Made by a program: the position numbers and the translations under genes. A stretch of DNA of 64,000 nucleotides from JAGGTJ01 sp964457545 (GTDB lineage: Bacteria; Desulfobacterota; DSM-4660; Desulfatiglandales; Desulfatiglandaceae): contig CAYWEN010000016.1 in NCBI GenBank assembly GCA_964457545.1, forward strand, positions 1 to 64,000, in the 5' to 3' direction. Under the pieces are notes generated by a model, which was given only the letters and a program-made list of their open reading frames with translations, was not told the DNA's origin and made no database searches. Positions 52,190 to 61,596 of the stretch are shown in pieces. How positions within the stretch are numbered: position 1 is the first letter of the stretch; each line of letters opens with the position of its first letter.

Positions 52190-53710
52190 ATGACCGTACT
52201 GTCCATAAAAGATTATCCAAAAGAACCTGTAGCCCTTGACAATCTTTCTGTAAAACTCATGAGGCAGGCCAGATTTGTTCCTCTGCACATAAAAAACGAT
52301 CTGATAGAAATAGCAATGGCAGACCCTGATGATTTTTATACAATTGAGGCGCTGTCTCTGGCCTATAACAAGAAAATCAGGGTATTAAAGGGGGAAGAGG
52401 CCGACATATCAGATGCAATAGAGCGGCTTTACGGTGTAGGCAGCCAGTCAATGGAAATGATTATTGAGGAGGCAGGCAAGGATGTATACAGCATAGATCC
52501 TGACAGAAACGAAGAAGATATAGACCATCTGCGTGACCTTGCCTCCGAAGCCCCCATAATCAGGCTCGTCAACAGAATTATCCTTGACGCCGTAAAATTT
52601 CAGGCCAGTGACATACACCTTGAACCTTTTGAAAATCAGTTCAGAGTCAGATACCGGATTGATGGTGTTCTCAACGAGATAGAATCTCCGCCCTACCGGT
52701 TGCAGGCAGCAATTGTCTCCAGAATCAAGATAATGGCGAAACTGGATATTGCAGAAAGACGTCTGCCTCAGGACGGGAGGGTCAAGCTGAAAATTGCCGA
52801 AAAGGAGATTGACCTCAGGGTTTCAACAATTCCCACCCTGTTCGGTGAAAGCGTTGTGATGCGTGTTCTGGACAGAGATACCCTTATATTTGACTTTGAA
52901 AAACTGGGATTCCCAAAAAGCATTCTGTCTAAGTACACCGACCTTATCTCCCAGCCCTACGGTATGATACTGGTAACAGGACCCACAGGAAGTGGCAAGA
53001 CATCCACCCTTTATGCCACCCTGTCAAGGATAAACTCCCCTGAAAAAAAAATCATTACACTTGAAGACCCTGTGGAATATCAGTTAAACGGTGTCAATCA
53101 GATTCAGGTAAACCCCAAGATAGGAATGACCTTTGCCAATGGACTACGCTCCATTGTGCGGCAGGACCCCGATATCATCCTTGTGGGAGAGATCAGAGAC
53201 AGGGAAACCGCTGAAATAGCAATACAGTCTGCTCTTACAGGACATCTGCTTTTCAGCACCCTGCATACAAATGACGCTGCAGGGGCCATAACAAGGCTTA
53301 TAGAGATGGGTACAGAAAGCTTTCTGCTAAGCTCTGTGCTGCTTGGCATCTTTGCCCAGAGACTTGTCAGGGTAATATGCCCTCATTGCAAAACGCCTGT
53401 TACCCTGGAAAACCGTCTGATCAGGGCTATGGGTATTACCAACAGCGAGGCGAATAAAACTACATTTTTCGCAGGAAAAGGATGCGAAGAATGCAGGTAT
53501 ACAGGATTTAAAGGCAGAATAGGCATATTTGAATATATCCCTGTCAGCAGCAGGATAAGGGAGGAGATAATAAAAAACTCCAGTGCAGAGAGGATTAAAG
53601 AGGTGGCAATACAGGAAGGAATGATTACATTAAGACAAGACGGATGGTCAAAGATCAGACAGGGAATTACAACCGTTCCCGAGGTACTCAGGGTATCTTT
53701 AGAGCAATAA
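52190..53710 (+). CDS. gspE: Type II secretion ATPase GspE
   Basis: 506 aa hexameric ATPase of T2SS at the inner membrane. N-terminal GspE domain (~1-90). Walker A GPTGSGKT at ~264-271, Asp box IITLEDPVEYQLNGVNQIQV, Walker B DPDIILVGEIRDRETAEIAI, His box TGHLLFSTLHTNDAAGA. The tetracysteine zinc site is CPHC (~397) and CEEC (~432). The C-terminal RQDGWSKIRQGITTVPEVLR is typical. Type IV pilus PilB is the alternative; the downstream gspG-K pseudopilins favour T2SS. Confidence 0.93.
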   Translation: MTVLSIKDYPKEPVALDNLSVKLMRQARFVPLHIKNDLIEIAMADPDDFYTIEALSLAYNKKIRVLKGEEADISDAIERLYGVGSQSMEMIIEEAGKDVYSIDPDRNEEDIDHLRDLASEAPIIRLVNRIILDAVKFQASDIHLEPFENQFRVRYRIDGVLNEIESPPYRLQAAIVSRIKIMAKLDIAERRLPQDGRVKLKIAEKEIDLRVSTIPTLFGESVVMRVLDRDTLIFDFEKLGFPKSILSKYTDLISQPYGMILVTGPTGSGKTSTLYATLSRINSPEKKIITLEDPVEYQLNGVNQIQVNPKIGMTFANGLRSIVRQDPDIILVGEIRDRETAEIAIQSALTGHLLFSTLHTNDAAGAITRLIEMGTESFLLSSVLLGIFAQRLVRVICPHCKTPVTLENRLIRAMGITNSEANKTTFFAGKGCEECRYTGFKGRIGIFEYIPVSSRIREEIIKNSSAERIKEVAIQEGMITLRQDGWSKIRQGITTVPEVLRVSLEQ

Positions 53711-53712
53711 CA

Positions 53713-54954
53713 ATGTCTCTTTATCTATACAAAGCAGCTGACTCATCCGGTAAAATCATAAGAGGCACCCTTGAAGGAGCAAAAGAATCCGATATAGCTG
53801 GACAGCTCCAGGACATGGGGTGTATCCCTGTCAGCATAAAACCGGTTAAAAAAGGCCGGGCAGACCTCTGCTTTCCCATTTTGAACCAGTGGATTTCTTC
53901 TGCTGTCCCGTCACTGAACCGTATCTCCAGAAAAGAGGTTCTCCTGTTTACACAGAACATGGCAACCCTTTTAGGAGCGGGGCTTCCTGTAGACAGGGCA
54001 CTTATTGTCCTTATGAATGCCGCTGAAAACCAGAAATTAAAGGATATGACAGACAAGATCCTGAAAGCCGTACAGGGTGGAAGCAATCTTTCAGATGCAC
54101 TGGCAAAATATCCAGGCACGTTTTCCAGATTTTATATCAATATGGTCCGGGCAGGAGAGATGGGCGGGGTATTGGAACCTGTTCTGAAACGGATGGGAGA
54201 CTTTATGGAAACATCCCAGGACATGAGAGAATACATAATCTCTGCCATGATCTACCCACTGTTCCTCTTGTTTGCAGGCGGGGCTTCCATTATTATCATT
54301 CTCACGTTTGTTATTCCGAGGTTTTCCATAATATTTTCTGACATGGGACAGGCAATACCCCTGTCAACGAGGATCATTCTCGGCCTTAGTCAAACAGTGA
54401 AGACATACTGGTGGATTATTCTTATCCTGTTAGGCGCTGTCTGGTTTTTCGCAAAGAGATACATAGATACACCTTCCGGCCGATTAAAGGCAGACAGATA
54501 CCTTATAGATGCTCCACTTATTGGAAGACTTGTAAAAATGTTAGAGGTTGCCCGATTTACAAGGGCACTTGGAACCCTGATGAACAGTGGCGTTCCAATA
54601 CTTAACTCCCTTAATCTTATAAAAGAAATGGCAACCAACAAAGTTGTGGCAAACGGTCTGAAAACAATATATGACAGGGTCAAGAAGGGAGAAAGGCTTT
54701 CAAGACCATTGGCAGAATCGGAAATATTTCCTTCCCTTGCCATTCAGATGATTGCCATTGGCGAAGAAACAGGCAGGCTCACCGAAATGCTGACCAAGGT
54801 AGCAGAAACCCATGAAAAAGCGCTAAAAACCCTCATAAAGCGTCTTACAAACCTTCTTGAACCCGTAATGATCCTTTTTATGGGTCTTGTAGTGGGCTTT
54901 ATCGTCATTTCCATGCTCATGGCAGTATTCAGCATGAATGAGCTGCCTTTTTAG
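53713..54954 (+). CDS. gspF: Type II secretion inner-membrane protein GspF
   Basis: 413 aa platform protein. Two GspF domains repeat (~70-195 and ~275-400: EVLLFTQNMATLLGAGLPVD and RFTRALGTLMNSGVPILNSL). Three membrane segments: PLFLLFAGGASIIIILTFVI, WWIILILLGAVWFFA and MILFMGLVVGFIVISMLMAV. ATG 53713 begins MSLYLYKAADSSGKI, two bases after the gspE stop. Confidence 0.95.
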   Translation: MSLYLYKAADSSGKIIRGTLEGAKESDIAGQLQDMGCIPVSIKPVKKGRADLCFPILNQWISSAVPSLNRISRKEVLLFTQNMATLLGAGLPVDRALIVLMNAAENQKLKDMTDKILKAVQGGSNLSDALAKYPGTFSRFYINMVRAGEMGGVLEPVLKRMGDFMETSQDMREYIISAMIYPLFLLFAGGASIIIILTFVIPRFSIIFSDMGQAIPLSTRIILGLSQTVKTYWWIILILLGAVWFFAKRYIDTPSGRLKADRYLIDAPLIGRLVKMLEVARFTRALGTLMNSGVPILNSLNLIKEMATNKVVANGLKTIYDRVKKGERLSRPLAESEIFPSLAIQMIAIGEETGRLTEMLTKVAETHEKALKTLIKRLTNLLEPVMILFMGLVVGFIVISMLMAVFSMNELPF

Positions 54955-55046
54955 TTTTGATCAACAGATAACAGTTCCCTAAAAAGGGCCGGTAACTCTT
55001 TTGCCACCGGCATACATCCTTAACACATATCTTCTGAGGAAATAAC

Positions 55047-55487
55047 ATGAGACAGATACAATTCAGAAAACAGGACGGTTTTACCTTGATTGAACTGCTT
55101 ATTGTAATGATTATTCTCGGACTCCTGGCCGCCCTTGTAGTACCGCGTATGTTTGGAAAAGTAGGCTCATCCAGACAAAAGGCAGCAAAGACACAGATAT
55201 CTATTCTGGAAACGGCTCTTGATACATACAGGCTTGACACAGGGAAATATCCCTCTACTGAACAGGGCCTCCAGGCATTGAGAAGCAAGCCTGACAACGT
55301 AAAAAACTGGGACGGACCATATCTCTCAAAAGATATCCCCAAAGATCCGTGGGGACATCCGTACAAATACAAATGCCCTGGAGAACATGGAGATTATGAT
55401 ATTATCTCCTACGGTGCAGACGGCGTCGAGGGAGGTGAAGGAGAAAATGCAGATATAGTAAACTGGAAGGACGTAAAGGACAAATGA
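55047..55487 (+). CDS. gspG: Type II secretion major pseudopilin GspG
   Basis: 146 aa. Prepilin peptidase site QDG|FTLIELLIVMIILGLLA with Glu at +5. The GspG-specific C-terminal segment is present: DTGKYPSTEQGLQALRSKPD, NWDGPYLSKDIPKDPWGHPY and ISYGADGVEGGEGENADI (calcium-binding loop). It forms the body of the pseudopilus. GAGGAA precedes ATG; its end overlaps gspH by four bases. Confidence 0.97.
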   Translation: MRQIQFRKQDGFTLIELLIVMIILGLLAALVVPRMFGKVGSSRQKAAKTQISILETALDTYRLDTGKYPSTEQGLQALRSKPDNVKNWDGPYLSKDIPKDPWGHPYKYKCPGEHGDYDIISYGADGVEGGEGENADIVNWKDVKDK

Positions 55488-55981
55488 GACAAGGCTACAC
55501 ACTTGTTGAGATCCTTGTTGTCCTGCTTATCATAAGCGTTATGTCTGCCATGGTACTGCCAAGGGTGGCTGGTCATATAAACAGCATAAAGCTGAGGACA
55601 GCCGCCCAGAAAACAGTTGCCATACTCAGGTATGCCAGAGACCTGGCAACATCTGAAAGGACCATATATACGGTCACACTGGATCCTGACAAAAAACGCA
55701 TTGTTTTTTTCAGGGCAAAGAACAGAAAAACAGGATATCCTCCATCTGAAAAACATGTCCCTGAAAAAAAAACATACAATCTCCCCGATGGAGTCAGGTT
55801 TGAGAAATTCATAACACCGGGAGAAGAAAAAAGGAGACAGGGACTTCAAAAGGTGCTTTTTTTCCCAAACGGGAGCAGCAGTGGCGGCAAGATAATTTTC
55901 TCCAACACCAAAGGACAGCGATACCTTATCCAGGTCGATTTTATAACAGGATTTACCAAATTAATATCTGTCTCTAAGTAG
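55484..55981 (+). CDS. gspH: Type II secretion minor pseudopilin GspH
   Basis: 165 aa. Very short leader then G|YTLVEILVVLLIISVMSAMV, with Glu at +5, followed by the GspH/FimT domain (KTVAILRYARDLATSERTIY, FFPNGSSSGGKIIFSN). Its ATG overlaps the gspG stop (ATGA), showing tight coupling. Confidence 0.88.
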   Translation: MRQGYTLVEILVVLLIISVMSAMVLPRVAGHINSIKLRTAAQKTVAILRYARDLATSERTIYTVTLDPDKKRIVFFRAKNRKTGYPPSEKHVPEKKTYNLPDGVRFEKFITPGEEKRRQGLQKVLFFPNGSSSGGKIIFSNTKGQRYLIQVDFITGFTKLISVSK

Positions 55982-56050
55982 TTTATGTCCGTAAATGGAC
56001 CTATCCGCCATTATCAGCAGACATACACAAAAACCGGACAACAAATCGCC

Positions 56051-56461
56051 ATGACAACACACATAACACGGGATACAAGGGCATTTACGCTCATAGAGGT
56101 TCTGATTTCCATAACCATCCTATGCATATCCCTTGCAGTCATAATGCAATTGTTCTCCGAAGCTCTTAAACTAAGATCTGTATCTGATGACTATACATGT
56201 GCAGTATTCCATTCCCGTGAAAAGATGGAAGAGATTCTATCCAAGGAAAAATTGCAAGAAGGCGAATCAGAGGGTAATTTCGGAGATGGCTTTTCCTGGA
56301 AAGAAAAGATATCCCTGATGGAACCGGAAGAGGAAAGGGCAAATCTCCCTTTCAGGGCATTTAAGATAAGCGTACAGATACTGTGGCAAAGAGAAAGCCA
56401 CAAAAGGCAGCTTAAGATAACCACAGTACATCTAACAAAGAAGACAAAAAACAATGTCTGA
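56051..56461 (+). CDS. gspI: Type II secretion minor pseudopilin GspI
   Basis: About 136 aa. The prepilin motif is TRA|FTLIEVLISITILCISL, with Ala rather than Gly at -1, which is unusual although some peptidases accept it. Glu +5 is present. The remainder has REKMEEILSKEKL, as in GspI/T2SS minor pseudopilins. ATG 56051 gives a normal leader; the frame opens at ATG 55985. It overlaps gspJ. Confidence 0.8.
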   Translation: MTTHITRDTRAFTLIEVLISITILCISLAVIMQLFSEALKLRSVSDDYTCAVFHSREKMEEILSKEKLQEGESEGNFGDGFSWKEKISLMEPEEERANLPFRAFKISVQILWQRESHKRQLKITTVHLTKKTKNNV

Positions 56462-57089
56462 CCGATCAGACAGCCGCGGTTTTACCCTCATAGAAGTCCT
56501 GATCTCCTTAACAATAATAAGCCTGATTATTGTCATCATATCCGGCGCTTTTCAGTTGGGCATCAGGGCATGGGAAACGGACAGAAAGGATGCAGAGTCC
56601 TGTCAAAGGTTAAGGATTGTCCTGGACCTCGTCAAACATCAACTGGCCTCTGCCTGTGATAAAAAGGCAGAAATTGACGGGACACAAAAGACACTGTTTT
56701 TTGGAAAAGCCAAATCGCTTGGATTTGTCTCAAGGGTCCCTTTAATGCCTGACCAGACCTCTGGACTCAGCTATATAAGGTATGTTATTGAAGATGATAA
56801 CAGGTCTGAAACACTGAAGGCCTTTGAAAAAGATTTCATATCCGTGAAAAAGGCTCCAGATTTGCGACCCGAACACAATACCGGGTATCATACGCTGATT
56901 AACAATATACAGGACGCCGTATTTGAGTATCTTAAAAAAACAGAAGACAGCTACGAGTGGCAAACTGCATGGGACACCCAGAAAAACGGGGGATTACCAG
57001 TTGCCGTCCGCATAACATTCAAATTCAAAAACAGCCACTGTCCCGTTATAAGGATCATAGCACACATACATAAAGGTTCAGAAGAATAA
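56454..57089 (+). CDS. gspJ: Type II secretion minor pseudopilin GspJ
   Basis: 211 aa. SRG|FTLIEVLISLTIISLIIVI at the N-terminus, then the GspJ-like region GIRAWETDRKDAESCQRLRI and LGFVSRVPLMPDQTSGLSYI. GspI, J and K form the pseudopilus tip. Start overlaps gspI by 8 bases. Confidence 0.87.
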   Translation: MSDRSDSRGFTLIEVLISLTIISLIIVIISGAFQLGIRAWETDRKDAESCQRLRIVLDLVKHQLASACDKKAEIDGTQKTLFFGKAKSLGFVSRVPLMPDQTSGLSYIRYVIEDDNRSETLKAFEKDFISVKKAPDLRPEHNTGYHTLINNIQDAVFEYLKKTEDSYEWQTAWDTQKNGGLPVAVRITFKFKNSHCPVIRIIAHIHKGSEE

Positions 57090-57113
57090 AGCCCTTGGCA
57101 TAAAGGCTGTTGC

Positions 57114-57190
57114 ATAACAACTCAATAAATGGGGGCAGAAGAAAAATCCTCCTGCGCCGGTGGTACGTTCGCTGTTTTATTGAACTGGAT
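57114..57190 (+). repeat. R2 repeat, copy d
   Basis: ATAACAACTCAATAAATGGG at the left, GGTGGTACGTTCGCTG near the right and TTTTATTGAACTGGAT as a diverged right end. It carries the same inner variant as copy c. It lies in the gspJ-gspK gap, inside an otherwise continuous operon, so it does not by itself imply termination. Confidence 0.72.
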
Positions 57191-57323
57191 ACGCTGTTGT
57201 CCGAATGCAGCTTGACTGACTGCTGTTCTGAGGAAACAGACAGGACATTATTTAAACCGGCAAACCGGACGTGTTTTAAATTTATTGACACAGCAGGCAC
57301 CAGATATAAATCTGGAAGGACAA

Positions 57324-58349
57324 ATGAACCGAACTCTCAAGAACAATTCAGGCATTGCACTTTTCCTTGTATTGTGGGTGTTGGCTTTTCTGTCTGTTAT
57401 TGTAGGAGAGTTCTGTTATGCAATAAGAACAGAAGCCAACATTACACGCAACTTCAAGGAGCAGACAGAGGCATATTATATTGCGTTGGCAGGATTAAAT
57501 ATTGCCCTGAAAACAATTATCCGCGATAAAATATGGCCGGAACAGGCCAAAAAAGCCACAGAAGAAAGGGGACACAAAGCCAGGTGGAGAGTAAACATCG
57601 ACATTCCTTCTGTTCCGTTTGAAAACGGGACATTCAAGATCAGGATAGGCAATGAAAGCGGTAAAATAAACATTAATACAGCCAATATGCAGCTTCTGAG
57701 AATGGCCCTGAACACCTTTCATCTGAGCAACAGTGAAAAAGACATTATTGTCGATTCCATCCTTGATTGGCGTGACAGGGACAACCTGCACCGTATCAAT
57801 GGAGCAGAAAACAGCTATTACCGCTCTCTTTCCAAACCGTATGACTGCAAAAACAAGGATTTTGATTCCATACAGGAGTTACTGCTCGTAAGAGGAGTAA
57901 CTCCAAATATATTCTACGGGGGCTTAAAAGAACTTTTTACGGTCTACCCAAAAAACACTGATCATAATTACAGAACCGGAAGGAGGGACAAGATAAATAT
58001 AAATGCTGCATCAGCAAAGATGTTGAGAACTCTTCCCAACATGACGGATGATATGGTAAAGGCATTAATGGAATACAGAGAAAAAAAGGATTTTGATTCA
58101 TTAACAGAGGTCTTGTCTGTTGTCGGGCCTCAAGTCTATGATTCCATTGCAATGTTCATTACTCAAAATATGAATCCATACTATACAATTACCAGCACGG
58201 GTATGATTAATGGCAGCAAAACAAGCTTCGGGATAAAAGCTGTTGTGCGGATAGATCCACATCTGCCCTCCGGATTCAGGATTATCGAATGGACAGACAG
58301 ATTCTTGCCCGTACAGAATCAGGAACCTGTCTGTCAAAAGGAACCCTGA
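57324..58349 (+). CDS. gspK: Type II secretion pseudopilus tip protein GspK
   Basis: 341 aa. NSG|IALFLVLWVLAFLSVIVGEF lacks Glu +5, as is normal for GspK. Typical helix-hairpin regions are SGKININTANMQLLRMALNT, DSILDWRDRDNLHRINGAEN and KININAASAKMLRTLPNMTD. ATG 57324 has GGAAGGA upstream; a TTG at 57285 lies in frame. Confidence 0.92.
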   Translation: MNRTLKNNSGIALFLVLWVLAFLSVIVGEFCYAIRTEANITRNFKEQTEAYYIALAGLNIALKTIIRDKIWPEQAKKATEERGHKARWRVNIDIPSVPFENGTFKIRIGNESGKININTANMQLLRMALNTFHLSNSEKDIIVDSILDWRDRDNLHRINGAENSYYRSLSKPYDCKNKDFDSIQELLLVRGVTPNIFYGGLKELFTVYPKNTDHNYRTGRRDKININAASAKMLRTLPNMTDDMVKALMEYREKKDFDSLTEVLSVVGPQVYDSIAMFITQNMNPYYTITSTGMINGSKTSFGIKAVVRIDPHLPSGFRIIEWTDRFLPVQNQEPVCQKEP

Positions 58350-58496
58350 TTCACAACCATGCACAAGACCGGTAATAATTCTTCAAACCTTGCTGCATAA
58401 CCATTCCATAAGATAAGGCAAGATTGCTTAAACACCAATAAACCTTGTATTCCGGGACTGTTAACGGACCGTCAGGCAAAAATCCGGAGGAAGAAA

Positions 58497-59888
58497 TTGA
58501 ATCTTCAGGCCAGCATCGGAGTTTTTTTAGAAGATTCCCGCATATCTATGGTATATCTTGTGCGGAAATTAGGAAAAATCAAATTAATTGCCTCTGAAAC
58601 CAGAAGGCTTGAAAAAGAACTGCCACAGGAAGCAAGGCTGAACAAGGCAGGAGAACTGCTTGCATTGTTTATGAAAGGAAATGATATAACATCTGCTGAT
58701 ATATTTCTGTCCATCCCGCGCTCAAAGGTTATTACAAGATTTATTGAACTTCCGGCAACTGTCAAACATAACATCAGGTTTGCCATACGGTATGAAATAG
58801 AAAAATACATACCTTTTTCCCCTGATGATATTTACTATGACTGTCAGATCGTTTCGGAAGACAGGAAGGCCAAAACACTGACGGTCCTCTTTGTCGCAAG
58901 TCCCAAAAAGATCATATCACCCCTTTTTGACCTTATTGACAGATATTCTCTCGAGGTTTCAGGTATAGAGATTTCATCTGCCTCAATTCTTACCTGCTGT
59001 TTATTAAATGAAAGCATCACTGGCAATAACCACTGGGCAACAGTCTGGGCAAATGATGAATATGTTGAATTCAATCTTTTCAAGTCAGGCCGGTTATGTT
59101 ACTCAAAATATCTGCCTGTTCCTGGGACAGAAAAAGAGGTATACCGTATTGTAACAGATGAGCTCAATGCCTTAAAAACAGCATCAACAAAAAACGAACT
59201 TGACGTTTTTTTGTGTGGTTCACTCGTTGATGCAGACAGACTTATTGAGACAAACAAGGCAAAAGGCAGTGTTATACGTTTGCACCGAACTTCATTAACT
59301 GAACGCATGACTGCTTCTGTAATGGTGGCCTATGGATCTGCACTAAGGATATGTAATAAAACCCCGATGGATATCAACCTGTTGCCGGATACCATGCGCA
59401 AAAGGCCAAACAAAACAGGTCTGTATACAATGCTGGTACTTTCCTGTATGCTTGTTATCTCTGTTGTTGTCTGGGCAGGAAGTATTGTTGTTCATAAAAA
59501 CCTGTATCTCGGAAAACTGGATTCTGCAATTGCTCGCCTTGCCCCGGAAGTACACAGAATTGAAAAGATGCAAACAAGATACAATATATTGAAGGCCCGC
59601 TTCAGATCCATAAATTCCTTACGTAAAAAAAGAAGGGTTGTGCTGGATATCCTGAAAGAACTGAGTCTTCGCATTCCTGACACTGCATGGATAAACAGGC
59701 TTGTATTTTCTAACCACAGGGTAGAGATTCAGGGCAGGGCACAATCAGCTTCGGAACTGATTCCAAGCCTTGAGGCATCTCCCCTGTTCAGCAATGTATC
59801 TTTTATCTCTTCCATTACAAAGCGCAGAGACGGAAAAGAAGATTTCAGGATAGGTTTTTCCGTGAAAGTACCTGACAAAACAGATTAG
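58497..59888 (+). CDS. gspL: Type II secretion GspL, PilM/PilN-like
   Basis: 463 aa. N-terminal cytoplasmic actin-like (PilM-type) domain (~5-300: FLSIPRSKVITRFIELPATV, FAIRYEIEKYIPFSPDDIYY). One membrane segment at ~305-330 (MLVLSCMLVISVVVWAGSIV). A periplasmic PilN-like coiled coil and ferredoxin-like part follow (LDILKELSLRIPDTAWINRL). In T2SS this links GspE to the platform. The start is TTG 58497, supported by GGAGG six bases upstream. Confidence 0.82.
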   Translation: MNLQASIGVFLEDSRISMVYLVRKLGKIKLIASETRRLEKELPQEARLNKAGELLALFMKGNDITSADIFLSIPRSKVITRFIELPATVKHNIRFAIRYEIEKYIPFSPDDIYYDCQIVSEDRKAKTLTVLFVASPKKIISPLFDLIDRYSLEVSGIEISSASILTCCLLNESITGNNHWATVWANDEYVEFNLFKSGRLCYSKYLPVPGTEKEVYRIVTDELNALKTASTKNELDVFLCGSLVDADRLIETNKAKGSVIRLHRTSLTERMTASVMVAYGSALRICNKTPMDINLLPDTMRKRPNKTGLYTMLVLSCMLVISVVVWAGSIVVHKNLYLGKLDSAIARLAPEVHRIEKMQTRYNILKARFRSINSLRKKRRVVLDILKELSLRIPDTAWINRLVFSNHRVEIQGRAQSASELIPSLEASPLFSNVSFISSITKRRDGKEDFRIGFSVKVPDKTD

Positions 59889-59939
59889 ATTCACCCCTCC
59901 AACAAACTGTTTTCGTGTTTAATTTACAGGTGATATTCA

Positions 59940-60512
59940 TTGTTTTTCAAATTTGATGACAGAAAAAGATATTTATATCTGATTGCATTTGTTCTTTTTG
60001 TACTTGTAATAATTTACAGAATAAAACCGCTGTCTGTTAAGTTGATGCCAAACAACGATGAGATTACCCTGAAACAGGCAACTCTTGTAAAATACCGCAA
60101 GATCATAGAGAAAAAAAGAACGCTTGAAACAGGTCTCAACAAACTGGAAAGAGAGCTAAAAAATGCAGGGAAAGGGTTGTTAAGCGATAAAACCGCTTCT
60201 CTTGCTGCAGTTAAAATACAGAATATTTTAACCAAGATAGCCGCCAAAAGCAATGTAGACATCAGAAGGGTGCAGGTATTAAAACCCGAAAAGGCATCTG
60301 AAAAAGATTATATTCTGATCCCTGTCAGATTTTCGGTCAATACAACAATCAGACAGTTGAAAGAAATCATGTGCAACATAGAAAAGGAAAAAAAATACCT
60401 GATTTTTAAAAAAGTTGTCATCAGGGTTATAAGAATTGGCCGAACAAACAATTCAGGCACAATAAGATCAGACCTGACCCTGTATGGAATAATGAAAAAG
60501 ACAGGGACATGA
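59940..60512 (+). CDS. gspM: Type II secretion GspM/PilO-like protein
   Basis: 190 aa. Short cytoplasmic tail, one membrane segment at ~10-28 (YLYLIAFVLFVLVIIYRIKP), a coiled coil (~45-85) and a small C-terminal alpha/beta domain (VPVRFSVNTTIRQLKEIMCN-like IPVRFSVNTTIRQLKEIMCN), the GspM/PilO layout. The start is TTG at 59940 with AGGTGAT upstream. Called mainly from topology and position after gspL. Confidence 0.72.
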   Translation: MFFKFDDRKRYLYLIAFVLFVLVIIYRIKPLSVKLMPNNDEITLKQATLVKYRKIIEKKRTLETGLNKLERELKNAGKGLLSDKTASLAAVKIQNILTKIAAKSNVDIRRVQVLKPEKASEKDYILIPVRFSVNTTIRQLKEIMCNIEKEKKYLIFKKVVIRVIRIGRTNNSGTIRSDLTLYGIMKKTGT

Positions 60513-60571
60513 TAATCCTGCTGAAAAAACCTCGGCCATGTTGATAACAAATTGCATAAGGAGATACAGCC

Positions 60572-61552
60572 ATGGAAAATAAAGAACAGAAAAAATCTGG
60601 CTTAAACAATGATAAAGTAAAAAGACGGGGGAGCCTGAAGCTTTTTTACGCTGTATGCATAATTGTCGTAATATTCATTGCAACAGTTATGTACAGAAAC
60701 TCTGAAAAGCCCTCAGGTATCAATCTCGGCAGGCTTGATACCAATGTAAAAGGCGCCACTTTCATAAAAACAAACCAGGCCTTAATTGAACAGGCATCCA
60801 AGAACTGGCTGCCCAATGATCTTTTCTGGCCTACAATATTCCTGGACAATATACCCAACTTCCAGATTGGCGAACTTGAGGCCATACGATACAACATACG
60901 TGTATTAAGGGATAACCTTTCACGTACACGGACAACAGACAAGATCGATCCCCTTGCAGACAGGGCATTCAATGCACTGTCCAATGATTTGCGCAAATGG
61001 TGGATGCCATCTGCTGAAAGCAAGTTAAGGCTTGCAGACAAACTGCTCGGTGACTATTACAAAAATGTTTTAACCGGAAAATCAAATTTTTATCCGCGAT
61101 TTGACAACCTTATCCAATTGCTGGAACAGTATGCATCCCTTATGGGAGGAGTTAACACAAAGTTAATCAATGCATCCAGGGATGTAAGAAGATTTATGAT
61201 TATGTCAAAGGATATAAAGGATATTGAACAGAACAGGAAAATAAAAAACATGGATGTTCCCTGGTCCAAGATAGATGATAATTTTTATTATGCAGAGGGA
61301 GTCGCCTATGTCCTTTACGAATCTTTCAAGGCCATAAAGATCGATTTCAAAGATATTATCAAAAGTAACAATGCCACAACTCTTGTAAACAATATAACAA
61401 ATGAACTGGGCAGCTGTAACTTTGAGCCTCTTGTAATCCTGAACGGGGATACAGATTCCATATTTGCCAATCACTGTCTGAATCTGTCCAGCATATTCAA
61501 TGATGCAAGACAAAAGATCAATTCCCTGATTTCCATCCTGAAACAGGGGTAA
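60572..61552 (+). CDS. DUF2333 family membrane protein
   Basis: 326 aa. One membrane segment at ~25-43 (LFYAVCIIVVIFIATVMYRN); the rest is periplasmic. The segment LPNDLFWPTIFLDNIPNFQI followed by GELEAIRYNIRVLRDNLSR is characteristic of DUF2333. It ends with a Cys pair (GSCNFEPL, NHCLNLS). Function is unknown. It lies 59 bases after gspM on the same strand, so it may be a T2SS accessory in this lineage. ATG has AAGGAGA. Confidence 0.85.
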   Translation: MENKEQKKSGLNNDKVKRRGSLKLFYAVCIIVVIFIATVMYRNSEKPSGINLGRLDTNVKGATFIKTNQALIEQASKNWLPNDLFWPTIFLDNIPNFQIGELEAIRYNIRVLRDNLSRTRTTDKIDPLADRAFNALSNDLRKWWMPSAESKLRLADKLLGDYYKNVLTGKSNFYPRFDNLIQLLEQYASLMGGVNTKLINASRDVRRFMIMSKDIKDIEQNRKIKNMDVPWSKIDDNFYYAEGVAYVLYESFKAIKIDFKDIIKSNNATTLVNNITNELGSCNFEPLVILNGDTDSIFANHCLNLSSIFNDARQKINSLISILKQG

Positions 61553-61596
61553 CTCATCCATTCAGATTAACAAATGGAGGAAAGGACCTTTGCAGA

